17,822 nucleotides of DNA from contig BNUF01000040.1 of assembly GCA_025997155.1 (NCBI GenBank), positions 1-17,822 of the forward strand. The letters run 5' to 3'. The notes below the pieces were generated by a model. That model had not been told where the DNA came from and ran no database searches. It saw only the letters and a program-made list of their open reading frames with translations. Within the stretch, counting starts at the first letter, position 1; every line of letters begins with the position of its first letter. This document shows, in pieces, positions 1 through 9,400 of the stretch. Position numbers and translations under genes: made by a program. The DNA comes from Clostridia bacterium. GTDB taxonomy: Bacteria > Bacillota > Clostridia > Lachnospirales > WQUN01.

Positions 1-79
1 CCGCCTTCTTGCTTTTGCGTGGTCTTTGTCTTGGGTATACTTCATATTCGTTAAAATCGTTGAAATCGTCGCCGTACAT
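1..79 (-). CDS. Start of an unrecognised protein (3' end outside window)
   Basis: An ATG at 79-77 is preceded by an AAGGAG ribosome binding site about eight bases upstream, and the frame stays open for 26 codons to the window edge. The visible N-terminus begins MYGDDFNDFNEYEVYP and then turns strongly basic (PRQRPRKSKK). That acidic-then-basic pattern suggests a cytosolic tail, possibly ahead of a membrane segment, but nothing further is visible and I do not recognise the family. A separate promoter-like sequence lies just upstream, so it probably starts a new transcription unit after the glycosyltransferase gene. Confidence 0.6.
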   Translation of the reverse strand, partial: MYGDDFNDFNEYEVYPRQRPRKSKKA

Positions 80-107
80 ACTTAACCACTCCTTATACTT
101 TATCTGT

Positions 108-136
108 GATATAATTATAAACGGCTTTTTTGTAAA
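108..136 (-). promoter_or_regulatory. Probable sigma-A promoter for the gene starting at 79
   Basis: On the minus strand TTTACA (136-131) and TATATC (113-108) are separated by 17 bases. A perfect TATAAT also lies at 119-114, but without a good -35 at the right distance. The region is very AT-rich and sits between the glycosyltransferase stop and the next ATG, so a promoter here is expected. The exact boxes are uncertain. Confidence 0.4.
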
Positions 137-158
137 AAATATTAAAGAATTGTAAACA

Positions 159-1286
159 TTAAAGTACGTCCGTATACGCTTTGAATACCTGTCTCGCCGA
201 TTCGTCCCAGTCAAACAGCTTTGCCCGCGAAAGCCCAGCGGCAGAAAGACTGTTCCGCAGAAGTTTATCACCGCTTAGGCGTTTTAGCCCCTCCGCTATT
301 TCAGAGACGGACTCGGGGTCTGTATACACCGCGCAGTCCCCGCAAACTTCGGGCATAGACGCGGCGTTGCTCACCAGCAAAGGAGTCCCGCAAGCCATTG
401 CCTCAAGCGGCGGAAGCCCGAACCCCTCATAAAGCGACGGAAACACGAAAAACATTGCCCCCGCGTACAGCGCGGGCTTGTCCGTTCCGTCAATATACCC
501 CGTGAAGATTACGTTTTTTTCCAGATTAAGGGACTTCACCTTTTCAAAAATCCCCTTATAAAGCCAGCCCTTGCCGCCCGCCAAAACCAAAGGCGGCACG
601 TTCGCCTTAACCCTCGCGTAAGCGTCAATAAGCCGTTCTATGTTCTTTCGCGGCTCAAGCGTCCCTAAATAAAGAATATATTCCTCGGGCAGCCCGTATT
701 TAGCCTTGGTTTCATCGATTTTTTCGCCGCCTATTTGCGGGTTGTATTTTCTCAAATCCACGCCGTTATAAACAACCCGTATCTTTTCTTCGGGATAGTC
801 ATAAAACCGCAGTATCTCGCGCTTTGAAAACTCCGACACCGTAAGTATCATATCGGCGCGTTTAAAACTCTTTTTAAGGCTTGCGAACAGCATATACTTA
901 GTCTTAGCGCGGACAGTCTCGGGAAAACGGTGTACCGCCATATCGTGGACAGTCGCAATCGTCTTTCCTTTCACAAAAGGCGGCACGATGAAGTTAAAAA
1001 AGTGCGTGATATCCGCGTCACTTCGTATAAACGCGCTGTACGGAACGGGCAAAACCGACGACGCGGCGCGGTACGCGAAAGACGAGAAATTACTGTGTAT
1101 CACGTTCACATTTCGCGCTATGTATCTTTTAAGCCCGTCGGCGTTATGTTTTGACGAGATAAATTCCAAGTCGAATCCAACACTCGGGTTTTGCCTAATC
1201 AAACGTTTAACAAGCTCGGATTCATAGTACCCGACGCCTGATTTTTCATTGTTCAGGAGCGGCAGTACGTCAAACGCTACTCTCAT
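159..1286 (-). CDS. Family 4 glycosyltransferase (GT-B fold)
   Basis: The 375-residue product transfers a sugar from a nucleotide-sugar donor to a cell-surface glycan acceptor, probably at the inner face of the membrane. The N-terminal half has the GT4 acceptor-side motif SGVGYY (16-21). The C-terminal Glycos_transf_1 domain shows LGTLEPRKN (208-215 region), which binds the donor phosphates, and the EX7E motif EGFGLPPLE (Glu287 and Glu295). The length is normal for GT4. The ATG overlaps the stop of the preceding manC gene as ATGA, so translation is probably coupled. The neighbouring manC makes GDP-mannose, which suggests but does not prove a mannosyl-type donor. The acceptor cannot be read from sequence. 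Confidence 0.9.
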   Translation of the reverse strand: MRVAFDVLPLLNNEKSGVGYYESELVKRLIRQNPSVGFDLEFISSKHNADGLKRYIARNVNVIHSNFSSFAYRAASSVLPVPYSAFIRSDADITHFFNFIVPPFVKGKTIATVHDMAVHRFPETVRAKTKYMLFASLKKSFKRADMILTVSEFSKREILRFYDYPEEKIRVVYNGVDLRKYNPQIGGEKIDETKAKYGLPEEYILYLGTLEPRKNIERLIDAYARVKANVPPLVLAGGKGWLYKGIFEKVKSLNLEKNVIFTGYIDGTDKPALYAGAMFFVFPSLYEGFGLPPLEAMACGTPLLVSNAASMPEVCGDCAVYTDPESVSEIAEGLKRLSGDKLLRNSLSAAGLSRAKLFDWDESARQVFKAYTDVL

Positions 1287-2320
1287 ACCCTGATATCCTT
1301 TCTTAGGTTAAGTTCAGCCACCGCCTGCCCGACTTCCGACACACGCCCCCTGTCGGCAATCAAGAGCGCGTCGCCGCAGTCGATGATTACCAGATTTTGA
1401 ACCCCGATAAGCGCGTAAACGGCGCCGTCCTTCGGGTACACAAAGTTATTATGCGAATCAATCAAAATGTCCGATTCCGCGAGAGATATATTGCCGCAAT
1501 CGTCCGCCTTATCCTCAAAAAATTCGTAAAACGCCGAAAACCCGCCCAAATCATTCCAATTTATATTCAGAGGGAGAACCGCCTTGCGTGCCGTCTTTTC
1601 CATAATCCCGTAATCAATGGAAACGCTCGGGCTGTTTTCAAACCGTTCCTCGGGAGTGCCTTGCGTAAAGGCGGCATACACGTCGGGGGCGTATTCCGCG
1701 ACCTCCTCCTCAAACATTTTTGTCCCGAATATAAACATTCCGCTGTTCCACAAATACCCCGCCCTAACATACTTTTCGGCGGTTTCCATATCGGGTTTTT
1801 CCTTAAATTCCGCAATCCTAAAACCAACGCCCAGCGGCTCGCCCTTTGAGATATACCCAAGCCCGACGTCGGCGCGGCTCGGCGTAATACCGAAAGTAAA
1901 AATATACTCGTTTGCCAAACTCTCCGACGCTTTGATACAGCGCAGCAACTCGTCGTCGTTTAATATGATGTGGTCGCTCGCCAGCACGACAACGGTATCG
2001 TTTTCGGAAGTTTCGCGAAAATATTTCACGGCGTTATAAATAGCGGGGAGGGTGTTTTTCGCTTTCGGTTCAAGCAAAACGCCGACTTTATCGGCGGGGT
2101 AGCCCATATCCTCAATCTGTTCGCGCACGATAAACTCACATTCCTTAGCCGCCACAATGCAAATATCGGATATTTCGCAAAATTTCAGACTTCTTTCAAC
2201 CGCCATCTGAAAAAGCGACTTAGGAAGAGTCTTAAGCCGCAAAAATTGCTTAGGGTACTTAGCGCGGCTAAGAGGCCACAACCGCGTCCCCTTCCCGCCC
2301 GCCATTATCACTGACTTCAT
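1283..2320 (-). CDS. manC: Mannose-1-phosphate guanylyltransferase (GDP-mannose synthesis)
   Basis: This 345-residue enzyme makes GDP-mannose from GTP and mannose-1-phosphate. The nucleotidyltransferase signature GGKGTRLWPLSR with PKQF covers residues 8-26. Other family motifs are present: ASDH (114-117), EFKEKP (171-176), NSGMF (192-196), SIDYGIMEK (234-242) and WNDLGGF (255-261). I start it at the ATG at 2320 and not at 2368. The shorter start gives the canonical MKSVIMAGGKGTR N-terminus and has AGGAGA about six bases upstream; the 16 extra codons lie inside the antiporter gene. There is no C-terminal phosphomannose isomerase domain. Its RBS abuts the antiporter stop codon and its own stop overlaps the glycosyltransferase ATG, so the three genes form an operon. 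Confidence 0.93.
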   Translation of the reverse strand: MKSVIMAGGKGTRLWPLSRAKYPKQFLRLKTLPKSLFQMAVERSLKFCEISDICIVAAKECEFIVREQIEDMGYPADKVGVLLEPKAKNTLPAIYNAVKYFRETSENDTVVVLASDHIILNDDELLRCIKASESLANEYIFTFGITPSRADVGLGYISKGEPLGVGFRIAEFKEKPDMETAEKYVRAGYLWNSGMFIFGTKMFEEEVAEYAPDVYAAFTQGTPEERFENSPSVSIDYGIMEKTARKAVLPLNINWNDLGGFSAFYEFFEDKADDCGNISLAESDILIDSHNNFVYPKDGAVYALIGVQNLVIIDCGDALLIADRGRVSEVGQAVAELNLRKDIRV

Positions 2321-2330
2321 AAAACATCTC

Positions 2331-4358
2331 CTACTGCAATCCCGTGAGTTCCAAGAATTTGAGTACAACCTCGCTCCGACTGTGTGCCAGAGTAAACGAC
2401 TCCAATTTATTCACGTCCACGCGGAACAAATTAGCCTGCGCGGCGGTGATTTTACTTTGTTCAAGGAATTGGTGGATAACGCGCCGCTCGACATAATATC
2501 CCTTGAGCATCACGTTGTCGCGGTTTTGACTCTGCCGTTTGTGCAACGCGCCTTTAAGTCCCTCCATAACCTGACGGTTCAGGTCGGTTCTCTCGTCGAT
2601 TACCAGTTCAATCAGTTCTTCCGAAAAATGTTGCCGTTCGCCGTTTAAGGCGCGAACGACGACGTCGACGTTCCCGGAGAACAGGTTTTTTAATTTCGTT
2701 CTATGCTGTTCAATCCACGCCTGTCTGTGTACCTTTCCTTTGGGTTGTATAAACCTCTTGATTACCCAGCGAAGCCTTTCAAGCCTTGATATTATATGCG
2801 CGAGCATACCCCTTAAGTTTTTGTGGTACACGGTGGATATAAGGTCAACATAGTCAAGGTATGTCTGCGTACTTATAGTCCAACTTCGGCGGCGCAGCTT
2901 GAGTGCCGAAAGTTCGATTGAATAGGCGAAAGAATGTAACTCGTCAAGCTCCTTTTTCTTGATTTTCGCGTACATTGAGTATTTTAGTTCGCGTATACGG
3001 CGTTGGTAATGCGCTATAACAACTCCGACTTGCCCCGTTTTTTCCATTCGCTCCTGCGCGTTAAGCTGTTCCAGCGTCTCTTCTAAAAGTTCCAGCCGAA
3101 GAGGCGTAATCACGTCAACTTCGACGGTGGTATCCGCAATCAGGGGGAGCGTCACCAGAGCCACAAGCAAAGATATAATAATCACGGCGCTCGTTATAAA
3201 CAACAGCATAGGACGTTCCGCAAAATCCATTCCGCTTGAATAAACGAAAGGGAGCGAAAACGCGGTCGCCAAACTCACCGCGCCCTTCACGCCCGACAAA
3301 GTTAGTATAACCGCGCTTTTAAGTTTCACGCGCAGCGAGTCCCCGAGCACGTCCCGCGCTATAAAAAACACGCTTAGAAATCGTACCACAAAAAGAAGCG
3401 AAGTGACAATCAAGGAAGTTATTATAAGGAAGGTATGGGTATACTCCGTGCTGTTCCATATGTGCGACACGACCGACGGCAACTGCAAGCCCAAAAGCAG
3501 GAAAACTATGGAGTTCAGGGTGAAGGTGATTACTTCCCAGAGCGTATGCGTGGACGATACCAAATCCGCCTCAAACAGCCCCGTCTTTTTTAGGTCAAGC
3601 CCCTGTCTGCTGCCCGCCATAACCGCCGCCAATATGCCCGAAACGCCGCACAATTCCGCGGCGATATAACATAGAAACGGCATTAAAAGTTCAATGAGTA
3701 CATATGTAGCCGTGCTATGTATCGCCAATGTTTCCAAACTGCCGATTACACTTCGTTTGATACTTATGAGCAGATATCCGACGATAAGCCCGCCCACCGA
3801 CACAAAAACCAGTTCGGTAAACGCGCTAAACGGCGAAAATCCCCCCGTCAACAACGCCTCTTTGGCGAAACTAAACGCCGTAACGCCGGACGCGTCATTA
3901 ATCAGCCCCTCGCCCAAAAGCACCGTCATCAACTTCCCGTCAATATTTATCTGAGAAGAAAGAGACGACACCGCGACGACGTCAGTCGGTCCGAGTATCG
4001 CTCCAAGCGCGAAACACGCCGCAATCGGTATCGCGGGAATCAGCATATGTACCGAAAATCCTATCGCAAAAACCGTAATAAAAACTAAAAGAAACGCCAT
4101 AAGAAATATGGGTCTTTTTACCTGCCACAAAGAGGATAAATCCGTTACTTCCGCCTCGTGATACAAAAGAGGCGTGATTATCATAACCATAAAAAGCTCA
4201 GGTTCAAGTTCCAATGTAGTCTCAAGCGACGTCATAGCAAGCAAACAACCAAACCCGATTTGAATAAGCGTCAGCGGAAGTTTCGGGAAAAGGTTGTTCA
4301 GCACATTTGACAACACGATTGCAAACAATATCGCTATTACTACGTTGACTACTTCCAC
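2331..4358 (-). CDS. CPA1-family Na+(K+)/H+ antiporter with long cytosolic tail
   Basis: The 675-residue integral membrane protein exchanges protons for sodium or potassium. The first 410 or so residues hold about a dozen hydrophobic segments. CPA1 signatures are clear: FALGAILGPTDVVAV (117-130, with Asp126) and GEGLINDASG (149-158), which contains the Asn154-Asp155 ion-binding pair of the electroneutral members. The last 260 residues are hydrophilic and helical and probably form a cytosolic regulatory domain; no TrkA-type nucleotide fold is obvious. The start is GTG with GGAGG six bases upstream. It is the first gene of an operon with manC and the glycosyltransferase and has its own promoter. 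The transported cation cannot be told from sequence. Confidence 0.92.
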   Translation of the reverse strand: MEVVNVVIAILFAIVLSNVLNNLFPKLPLTLIQIGFGCLLAMTSLETTLELEPELFMVMIITPLLYHEAEVTDLSSLWQVKRPIFLMAFLLVFITVFAIGFSVHMLIPAIPIAACFALGAILGPTDVVAVSSLSSQINIDGKLMTVLLGEGLINDASGVTAFSFAKEALLTGGFSPFSAFTELVFVSVGGLIVGYLLISIKRSVIGSLETLAIHSTATYVLIELLMPFLCYIAAELCGVSGILAAVMAGSRQGLDLKKTGLFEADLVSSTHTLWEVITFTLNSIVFLLLGLQLPSVVSHIWNSTEYTHTFLIITSLIVTSLLFVVRFLSVFFIARDVLGDSLRVKLKSAVILTLSGVKGAVSLATAFSLPFVYSSGMDFAERPMLLFITSAVIIISLLVALVTLPLIADTTVEVDVITPLRLELLEETLEQLNAQERMEKTGQVGVVIAHYQRRIRELKYSMYAKIKKKELDELHSFAYSIELSALKLRRRSWTISTQTYLDYVDLISTVYHKNLRGMLAHIISRLERLRWVIKRFIQPKGKVHRQAWIEQHRTKLKNLFSGNVDVVVRALNGERQHFSEELIELVIDERTDLNRQVMEGLKGALHKRQSQNRDNVMLKGYYVERRVIHQFLEQSKITAAQANLFRVDVNKLESFTLAHSRSEVVLKFLELTGLQ

Positions 4359-4387
4359 ACTATTCCTCCCGCACGGTTTGTGCTACA

Positions 4388-4416
4388 ATTTTATCATATT
4401 TTCTTTATAAAATCAA
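4388..4416 (-). promoter_or_regulatory. Sigma-A promoter of the antiporter-manC-glycosyltransferase operon
   Basis: Minus-strand TTGATT (4416-4411) and TAAAAT (4393-4388) are exactly 17 bases apart, within AT-rich DNA. The predicted start near 4381 leaves a short leader before the GTG at 4358. The -35 box overlaps the T-run of the tRNA terminator, so the two transcription units are packed end to end. Confidence 0.65.
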
Positions 4417-4451
4417 CAAAAAAACATCAGCCCGTGTAAAGCCAATGTTTT
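4414..4451 (-). terminator. Rho-independent terminator after tRNA-Leu
   Basis: On the minus strand AAAACAT (4451-4445) pairs with ATGTTTT (4427-4421). The pairing continues inward through GGC/GCC and several G-T pairs to a five-base loop. A run of seven Ts follows, part of it inside the stem. It begins three bases after the tRNA 3' end and closes the flagellar/tRNA transcript. Confidence 0.75.
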
Positions 4452-4453
4452 TA

Positions 4454-4534
<81 letters not shown>

Positions 4535-4551
4535 GTAAACACCTAGGGTGT

Positions 4552-4980
4552 CTACTGAGAGCTGTACCCGTAACCCTCGTATCTTGCCAATATCAAATCA
4601 GTCTTTTCATAATTTTCGGGGTCAATCTCCTTGAAACTCTGGTATAATCTGTAAAGCAGTTCCCTAGCGACCGTCAAAGCCGCCCGCGCCTTTTCGGTGT
4701 CTTTTGTGAAATAAGCCGCCGCCAACTGTGAGTCAATGTACGAGTACAAACCAAACAGTTCAAGGGAGATTTCAACATTGTAGTCGAGAGCGTCTATCAG
4801 AATCTTCACCGCGCCGCGTGATTTTTCAACAAATTTTTCGTATTCGTCGCGGTCGTTTTTTTGCAGTGACTCTTCGGAGGTTTTTATGAACTCCGCCGCC
4901 AGCTCATAGGTGACGAGAGTAAGCCCGAATGAAGTCGCGGACGAAATCCGCGTCACATAACGCTTATATTTAGTGTCCAC
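4552..4980 (-). CDS. fliS: FliS flagellar export chaperone
   Basis: The 142-residue, all-helical protein has the FliS layout: a tyrosine-containing N-terminus (KYKRY), a helix TLVTYELAAEFIK where FliS has its L-x-L-Y-D-G-A-type segment, then ILIDALDYNVEISLELFGLY and YIDSQLAAAYFTKD, which match the conserved ALD..GEI...L..LY.Y....L..A...KD pattern. FliS binds the C-terminal helices of flagellin in the cytosol and prevents premature polymerisation before export. The start is GTG with AGGGG six bases upstream, and that RBS overlaps the stop of the small ORF before it. Sitting two genes after flagellin supports the call; fliD, its more usual neighbour, is absent here. Divergence from textbook FliS keeps this slightly short of certain. 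Confidence 0.85.
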   Translation of the reverse strand: MDTKYKRYVTRISSATSFGLTLVTYELAAEFIKTSEESLQKNDRDEYEKFVEKSRGAVKILIDALDYNVEISLELFGLYSYIDSQLAAAYFTKDTEKARAALTVARELLYRLYQSFKEIDPENYEKTDLILARYEGYGYSSQ

Positions 4981-4989
4981 AAAAAACCC

Positions 4990-5130
4990 CTATTCTTCCT
5001 TGTGCTGTTCGGAGAAAGCTCCCGCCTCTTTTAACACAAAGTCCAAAATTTCGATAGCGTCGTCCTTTGTTCCGAGCGTAAGAACAGTTTTCAAGGATTT
5101 TATAATACTGATATATTCTAATCTAGTCAC
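4990..5130 (-). CDS. Small unrecognised protein between flagellin and fliS
   Basis: A 46-residue ORF begins at a GTG (5130) with GAGGTG seven bases upstream and ends in a TAG that forms part of the fliS ribosome binding site. The product begins MTRLEYISIIKSLKTVL, is predicted to be largely helical and amphipathic, and ends acidic/basic (SEQHKEE). It has no membrane segment or signal peptide. It lies 23 bases after flagellin and 9 before fliS, so it is almost certainly co-transcribed and probably co-translated with them. I do not recognise the family. A role as a small flagellin or FliS partner is only inference from position. Confidence 0.7.
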   Translation of the reverse strand: MTRLEYISIIKSLKTVLTLGTKDDAIEILDFVLKEAGAFSEQHKEE

Positions 5131-5153
5131 TACTGCTCACCTCGAATCAAGTA

Positions 5154-6299
5154 TTAATTCAACAATTGCAAGATAGACTGCGGGCGGTTGTTTGCCTGCG
5201 ACAAAATCGCCATACCCGCCTGCGCGATAACGTTCTTTGCCGAATATACGGTCATCTCGTATGCGACGTCCGTATCTTGGATACGGCTACGCGCCTCCTC
5301 CGTATTAACGGAAGTTATATCAAGGCTTGAAATCGTGTGTTCAAGGCGGTTTTGCGTCGCGCCGAGTTTGGCGCGGAGTTCCGACACGAACCCGATAGCT
5401 TTGTCAATCCGAGTAATCGGGTTTTCGACGGGGATAAGCTCCGTTTCGTCGGCGGGGTTTGTCGGTTTGCCCAAAGCGTCAACGGGAATCACCGTGCCGT
5501 CCCGTCTTACAGGGTCTCCCGCGTTGTTTCGCTCCACGTTATCGTAATCTCTTTTACCTTCCTCGGTTTGTTTGTAATCCGACATAAATTTGTAGGACTG
5601 GAGGTCGAAATGTACGCGGTCATAGTCGGGGAATTCGGCGTCGGGCGTTGATTTATCGGCATACAACCCGTTTCCCACAAGCCCCAATGTGCGGCTGGTA
5701 AATTTCGGTATAGAAAAATCAAGCTCCATATGTTGGTTCGGCCCGACTTGGAAGGTGAGGTCGTTAATAAAATTCACCATTGTGCTTGGGTTATCCTGAT
5801 ATTTGTCCTCGTCGCCGGGTTGATATTTATACACCTCGCCGCTTAATATCTTAATCTTGTTGTACTCCGTTTTCTTGGAAATAGCGGTGATTTCCTCAAG
5901 CAGCGCGTCAACCTCCATTTGGATTTTCGCGACGTCGCTGGAAATGTCGGCGTTTTCGGGGTCTTGGGGGTTTACCGCGTCCGTGTCGTGCGCTAGGGTG
6001 TCGTTCGCCGCCTGAACCGAAAGTTCGCGGATTCTCTGGAGGATACTGTGCACCTCGCTAAGCGCCCCCTCCGCCGTTTGGATAAGAGCTACCGCGTCCG
6101 ACGAGTTTCGGCTCGCGGTGTTGAGTCCGTCAACCTGAACGCGGAGTTTGTTCGCGATTGCGAGTCCCGCCGCGTCGTCCGCCGCCGAATTGATTTTATA
6201 ACCCATCGACAAATTGTTTGACGACTTCGCGACCGCCTTATTCGCCCGCCCCATATTCCGAATAGCCGTCAAGGCGGGTATATTATTTGCTACTACCAT
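5154..6299 (-). CDS. fliC: Flagellin (filament subunit)
   Basis: The 381-residue product is the secreted subunit that polymerises into the flagellar filament. The N-terminal D0/D1 region (about 1-150) contains SSNNLSMGYKINSAADDAAG and then LQRIRELSVQAANDT. The C-terminal D1/D0 region (about 295-381) contains NRLEHTISSLDITSVN and ends ILSQANNRPQSILQLLN. The middle (about 160-290) is a short, polar, variable region typical of strain-specific surface epitopes. I start it at the ATG at 6299 because AAGGGAG lies eight bases before it; the GTG three codons further up has no room for an RBS. A 47-codon ORF overlaps its first 17 bases. It is expected to be the most highly expressed gene of the operon, although it is third in order. 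Confidence 0.96.
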   Translation of the reverse strand: MVVANNIPALTAIRNMGRANKAVAKSSNNLSMGYKINSAADDAAGLAIANKLRVQVDGLNTASRNSSDAVALIQTAEGALSEVHSILQRIRELSVQAANDTLAHDTDAVNPQDPENADISSDVAKIQMEVDALLEEITAISKKTEYNKIKILSGEVYKYQPGDEDKYQDNPSTMVNFINDLTFQVGPNQHMELDFSIPKFTSRTLGLVGNGLYADKSTPDAEFPDYDRVHFDLQSYKFMSDYKQTEEGKRDYDNVERNNAGDPVRRDGTVIPVDALGKPTNPADETELIPVENPITRIDKAIGFVSELRAKLGATQNRLEHTISSLDITSVNTEEARSRIQDTDVAYEMTVYSAKNVIAQAGMAILSQANNRPQSILQLLN

Positions 6300-6426
6300 T
6301 CTGTACACTCCCTTTGCGCGAATAAACCTCGTCTTGTTTGTCGAGATACTTTATGAGGTTGTTGATAAGTCCGTATGTTTTTTCAGGAATATTTGCGGTT
6401 TTGTGTGACGTTCCGTTAGTTTCCAT
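6283..6426 (-). CDS. Small ORF between the FliK-like gene and flagellin
   Basis: A 47-residue ORF starts at ATG 6426, seven bases after the stop of the FliK-like gene, with GAGGGG just upstream at slightly short spacing. It fills the gap completely and overlaps the flagellin start by 17 bases in another frame. The product has a polar N-terminus and a helical middle, KTYGLINNLIKYLDKQDEVY. No family is recognised. It may encode a small flagellar accessory protein. It may also serve only to couple flagellin translation, since the flagellin RBS lies inside it. Codon content looks coding, but the ORF is too short to be sure. Confidence 0.5.
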   Translation of the reverse strand: METNGTSHKTANIPEKTYGLINNLIKYLDKQDEVYSRKGSVQNGSSK

Positions 6427-6433
6427 TAGCCCC

Positions 6434-9400
6434 TCACTTTTTGAATACTTTCGGCGTTCTGACGCTTTCGATACTCATACTAAGCCCCTTGATACCAAAG
6501 CCCGCACCCTCGATAGCCTCTTTGAGCGTGCCCAGACTCCCCTGTATACGCTCAAGCGACAGCAAATCCTCAACGCCGATTTTTACGGAGGCGTTGTCGC
6601 CCGCCGTGTTGATATAAAGCGACACGTTCCCGAGGTACGTCGTGTTAAGCGACATATACAACTTCGCTTCGCCGCCCTCCGTCAGATTCTCGTTCATAAC
6701 GTAGATGTCCGCCGAACCGATTTTGTCGTGCAGTTTGATAGGCATCTGGAAATGATTGTTAGCGTCCTGCTTGTTGAGCGACCCCTGAAGTGAAACGGCT
6801 GTCTGCAACACCCGCAGCTGCTTCATCGTGTCGGCGGCGCTCACCCCGTCCTCAATTTCCGAAAGACGCTGTGAAACCTCGTCAAGCCTTGTCAAAAGCG
6901 CGTTCGCGGAAATATCCCGCGCCGTAATCTCGCCGATTTCCTCAAACTCTCTTAATATATCTTTGTCCGTTTCCGATTTTTTTATGTCGTTTTCTATCTC
7001 GGTTAAATTATCGGCAATAAAGGACTTTTTCTTAACGATATTCGCCGTCGCCCCGATATTGTTTATTGTGACGGGAATGGCGTTTTGTGACAACCATTGC
7101 ACGACTTGCGTCGGTACGTTCTTGAGCTCGTTCAGCATTTTCTCGTATTTGTCCGCGTTCGCGCCGTTGTCCAAAGCTCCCTCGGTGAGTTTCGCAAGCC
7201 GCTCAATCGCCTTGTCTAGAGTCGTCTCTGCGAAATCGGGGTTTTCCGTCACGAATTTGCCCAAAATGTCCGTGTTAAGTTTCGGAACGACGTCGCGCAA
7301 AATAAGAGAACTATGCTCCCAGTTAAGGAGGCTAAGCCCCGCGGGCTGTTCGTATTTAGGCTCGGACTTTGCCGCGATTTCTTCGGCGACTATAGCTTCC
7401 TCGGCTTTTTGCATATTGACGTTCGTTTCGCCCATAAGGTTATTTTGGAGCATATCCTTAATAGCCCCCGCCGTCACCTTTGTCACGTTCGGACGCGTCT
7501 TGATAAGGCTCTTGTCGTCAATCACAAAATCCATATTCGAGACGTTGTTCGCGTGCCGGTTGTAATATTTCGTATTCTTAAACAAGTTGCCCAAAGTTTC
7601 GGTACTCTCGCTCCTAAGTCCCACGCCCAGCGCCGCGCCGCCGTTTTTCTGGATTGCGGCAAGCATACGGTATATCGCAAGGACGGAATCCTTTGTGCTT
7701 GTGTCAAGTTCCTTTTTGTCTTCCATTTCAAGTATACATTCGGCTATCTTGTCCTTGAGGGAAGTCCCGTATTCGTCGTTGAATTTGTCAATATATTCCA
7801 GAACCTCGTCCACGTGCATTTCGGCGGGGTTAAGGTTATTTTTAAGCATATCCACGGCGATATTCGGGTGCAACCTGTTGTATATCGAATTTACCTTAAG
7901 GTCGATATTAAGCACCTTCAGCAAATTCTCCTGATTCACGTCGATATTGTTTTTCGACAAAATCTGCGCGGCGCGTATATTGTCGTCGGTTTTCTCTATT
8001 CCAAGGCGTTTCAGCAAATCCCCGAATTGCCCCTCAACCTTTTCAAACCCGTCGCCGTATTTCTGGTTAAACCTAGTCGCGGCGGCTTCATACGCGTCAA
8101 ATTTCCGCGAACGCGTCACCGAATCGTGCAGCCCGTTTATCGAGAAGTCGATTTTTTTTGTGAGAACGTCGCCGAAAACAGAGTTCGTAAGCGGCGGAAG
8201 GGCGCGGATTTTGTCATAAAGCGCGGTAATCTTGCCCATATTTTCTTCTGTCGCGGGGGCGTTCATCACGCGGAAATTCGTTTCGTAGGAACTCCGCTCC
8301 ATTCGGCGCAGAGTTTCAAGCGCGTTCGCGACAGGCATCACGTTTATGTTAATTCCCTTGTTCGCAAGGCGCGTCGCCGCCTCGACGGTAAGTTTATACT
8401 GAATCTCGAGAAGACTGATTCGCGCCGCGAGAGCTTCTTTTGACGCGGGTATGGGCAACGTCTGCTGAGGCAGCTTGTTTTGCTCAAAAACAGGCTCGAA
8501 TTTGCCGTCCGCAATCGCCGTGACGTTTTGCAGGGTGAGCGGTACGTTGTTCGAGAGCGCGGTCTGTATGTCGTTCGCCGTAACCTTAGGCAACCTCTCG
8601 ATAACGTTGTTGTAGTCCTGAATCAAAAGCTGCGTCCGCGCCTTGTACAGGTTTATGTCCCCCGTGTTTTTGCCAATCTCGATATTATGACAAGCCGTCC
8701 TGTACACACTCTTATCGTTCAGTTTGTTTATTTCCGACAAAAACAACGCTTTGTTCATATTCTCACGCGTAAGAGGTATGTCGTATTCAATCAGCCGTTT
8801 CGCCCACTCCGTGTTTTCGGGAGTTTCCTGAAAACTCTCCTCCGAAAGGAATCTGCTTATCTCCTTGTCGAGTCCGAAACTGTTCGCCTTGTCCGACATA
8901 TAGTAGGAAAACTTTTCGATATATATGTTGTCCACCGTGAGCGGCTTTTTTGAACTTAAAACGGAACAGACCTCATCTTTTGTCAAACTTTGTATTTTTT
9001 GCCACTTATCATCAAAAGCAGAAAGTTTATCTAAATTCTTAGAGCTAGCGTCAAGGTTGTAGACTTGCAAAATTTTGGCGGCGTTTTCCTGTCTTGGGTC
9101 GGGGGCGTTTTCGCTGTCCTCCGCCAAAAGTTTCGCGCCCGTTTCCGCCAAGTCCAAGTCCGTCTGCGCTTCTCTCGTCACAATACTAAGCGCGTCAAGG
9201 TTCAGTTTCTCAATCGAAAGCCCCGACGACGCAAGCGCGCCGATAGCCGCCCTCGTCGCGTTCTGGGAAACCGCGCTAAGCCGCCGTTTCACCTTAGAAA
9301 CAGCGTCCATAATCTGTTTCTGTTCTTTTTGCTCCGCAATCGTATCGTCGTCAAACCCGTGTTTCTCAAACAATTCCTTCGCGAGATTTCCCGCAAAAGT

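Noticed and set aside
4630..4660. TATAAT on the plus strand inside fliS, with TTGAAA nearby
   Set aside because: The two boxes are only six bases apart and no plus-strand gene follows.
6448..6475. Second sigma-28-like -10 (GCCGAAAG on the minus strand) just upstream of flagellin
   Set aside because: No TAAA-like -35 occurs 15 bases upstream, and it lies inside the coding end of the FliK-like gene. It may still deserve a look if flagellin is found to have its own transcript.
7313..8443. Long plus-strand open frame (376 codons) inside the FliK-like gene, and similar ones at 9065-9628, 14722-15360 and 16784-17332
   Set aside because: They are antisense to well supported genes, lack RBSs, and read as arginine/valine-rich low-quality sequence typical of mirror frames.
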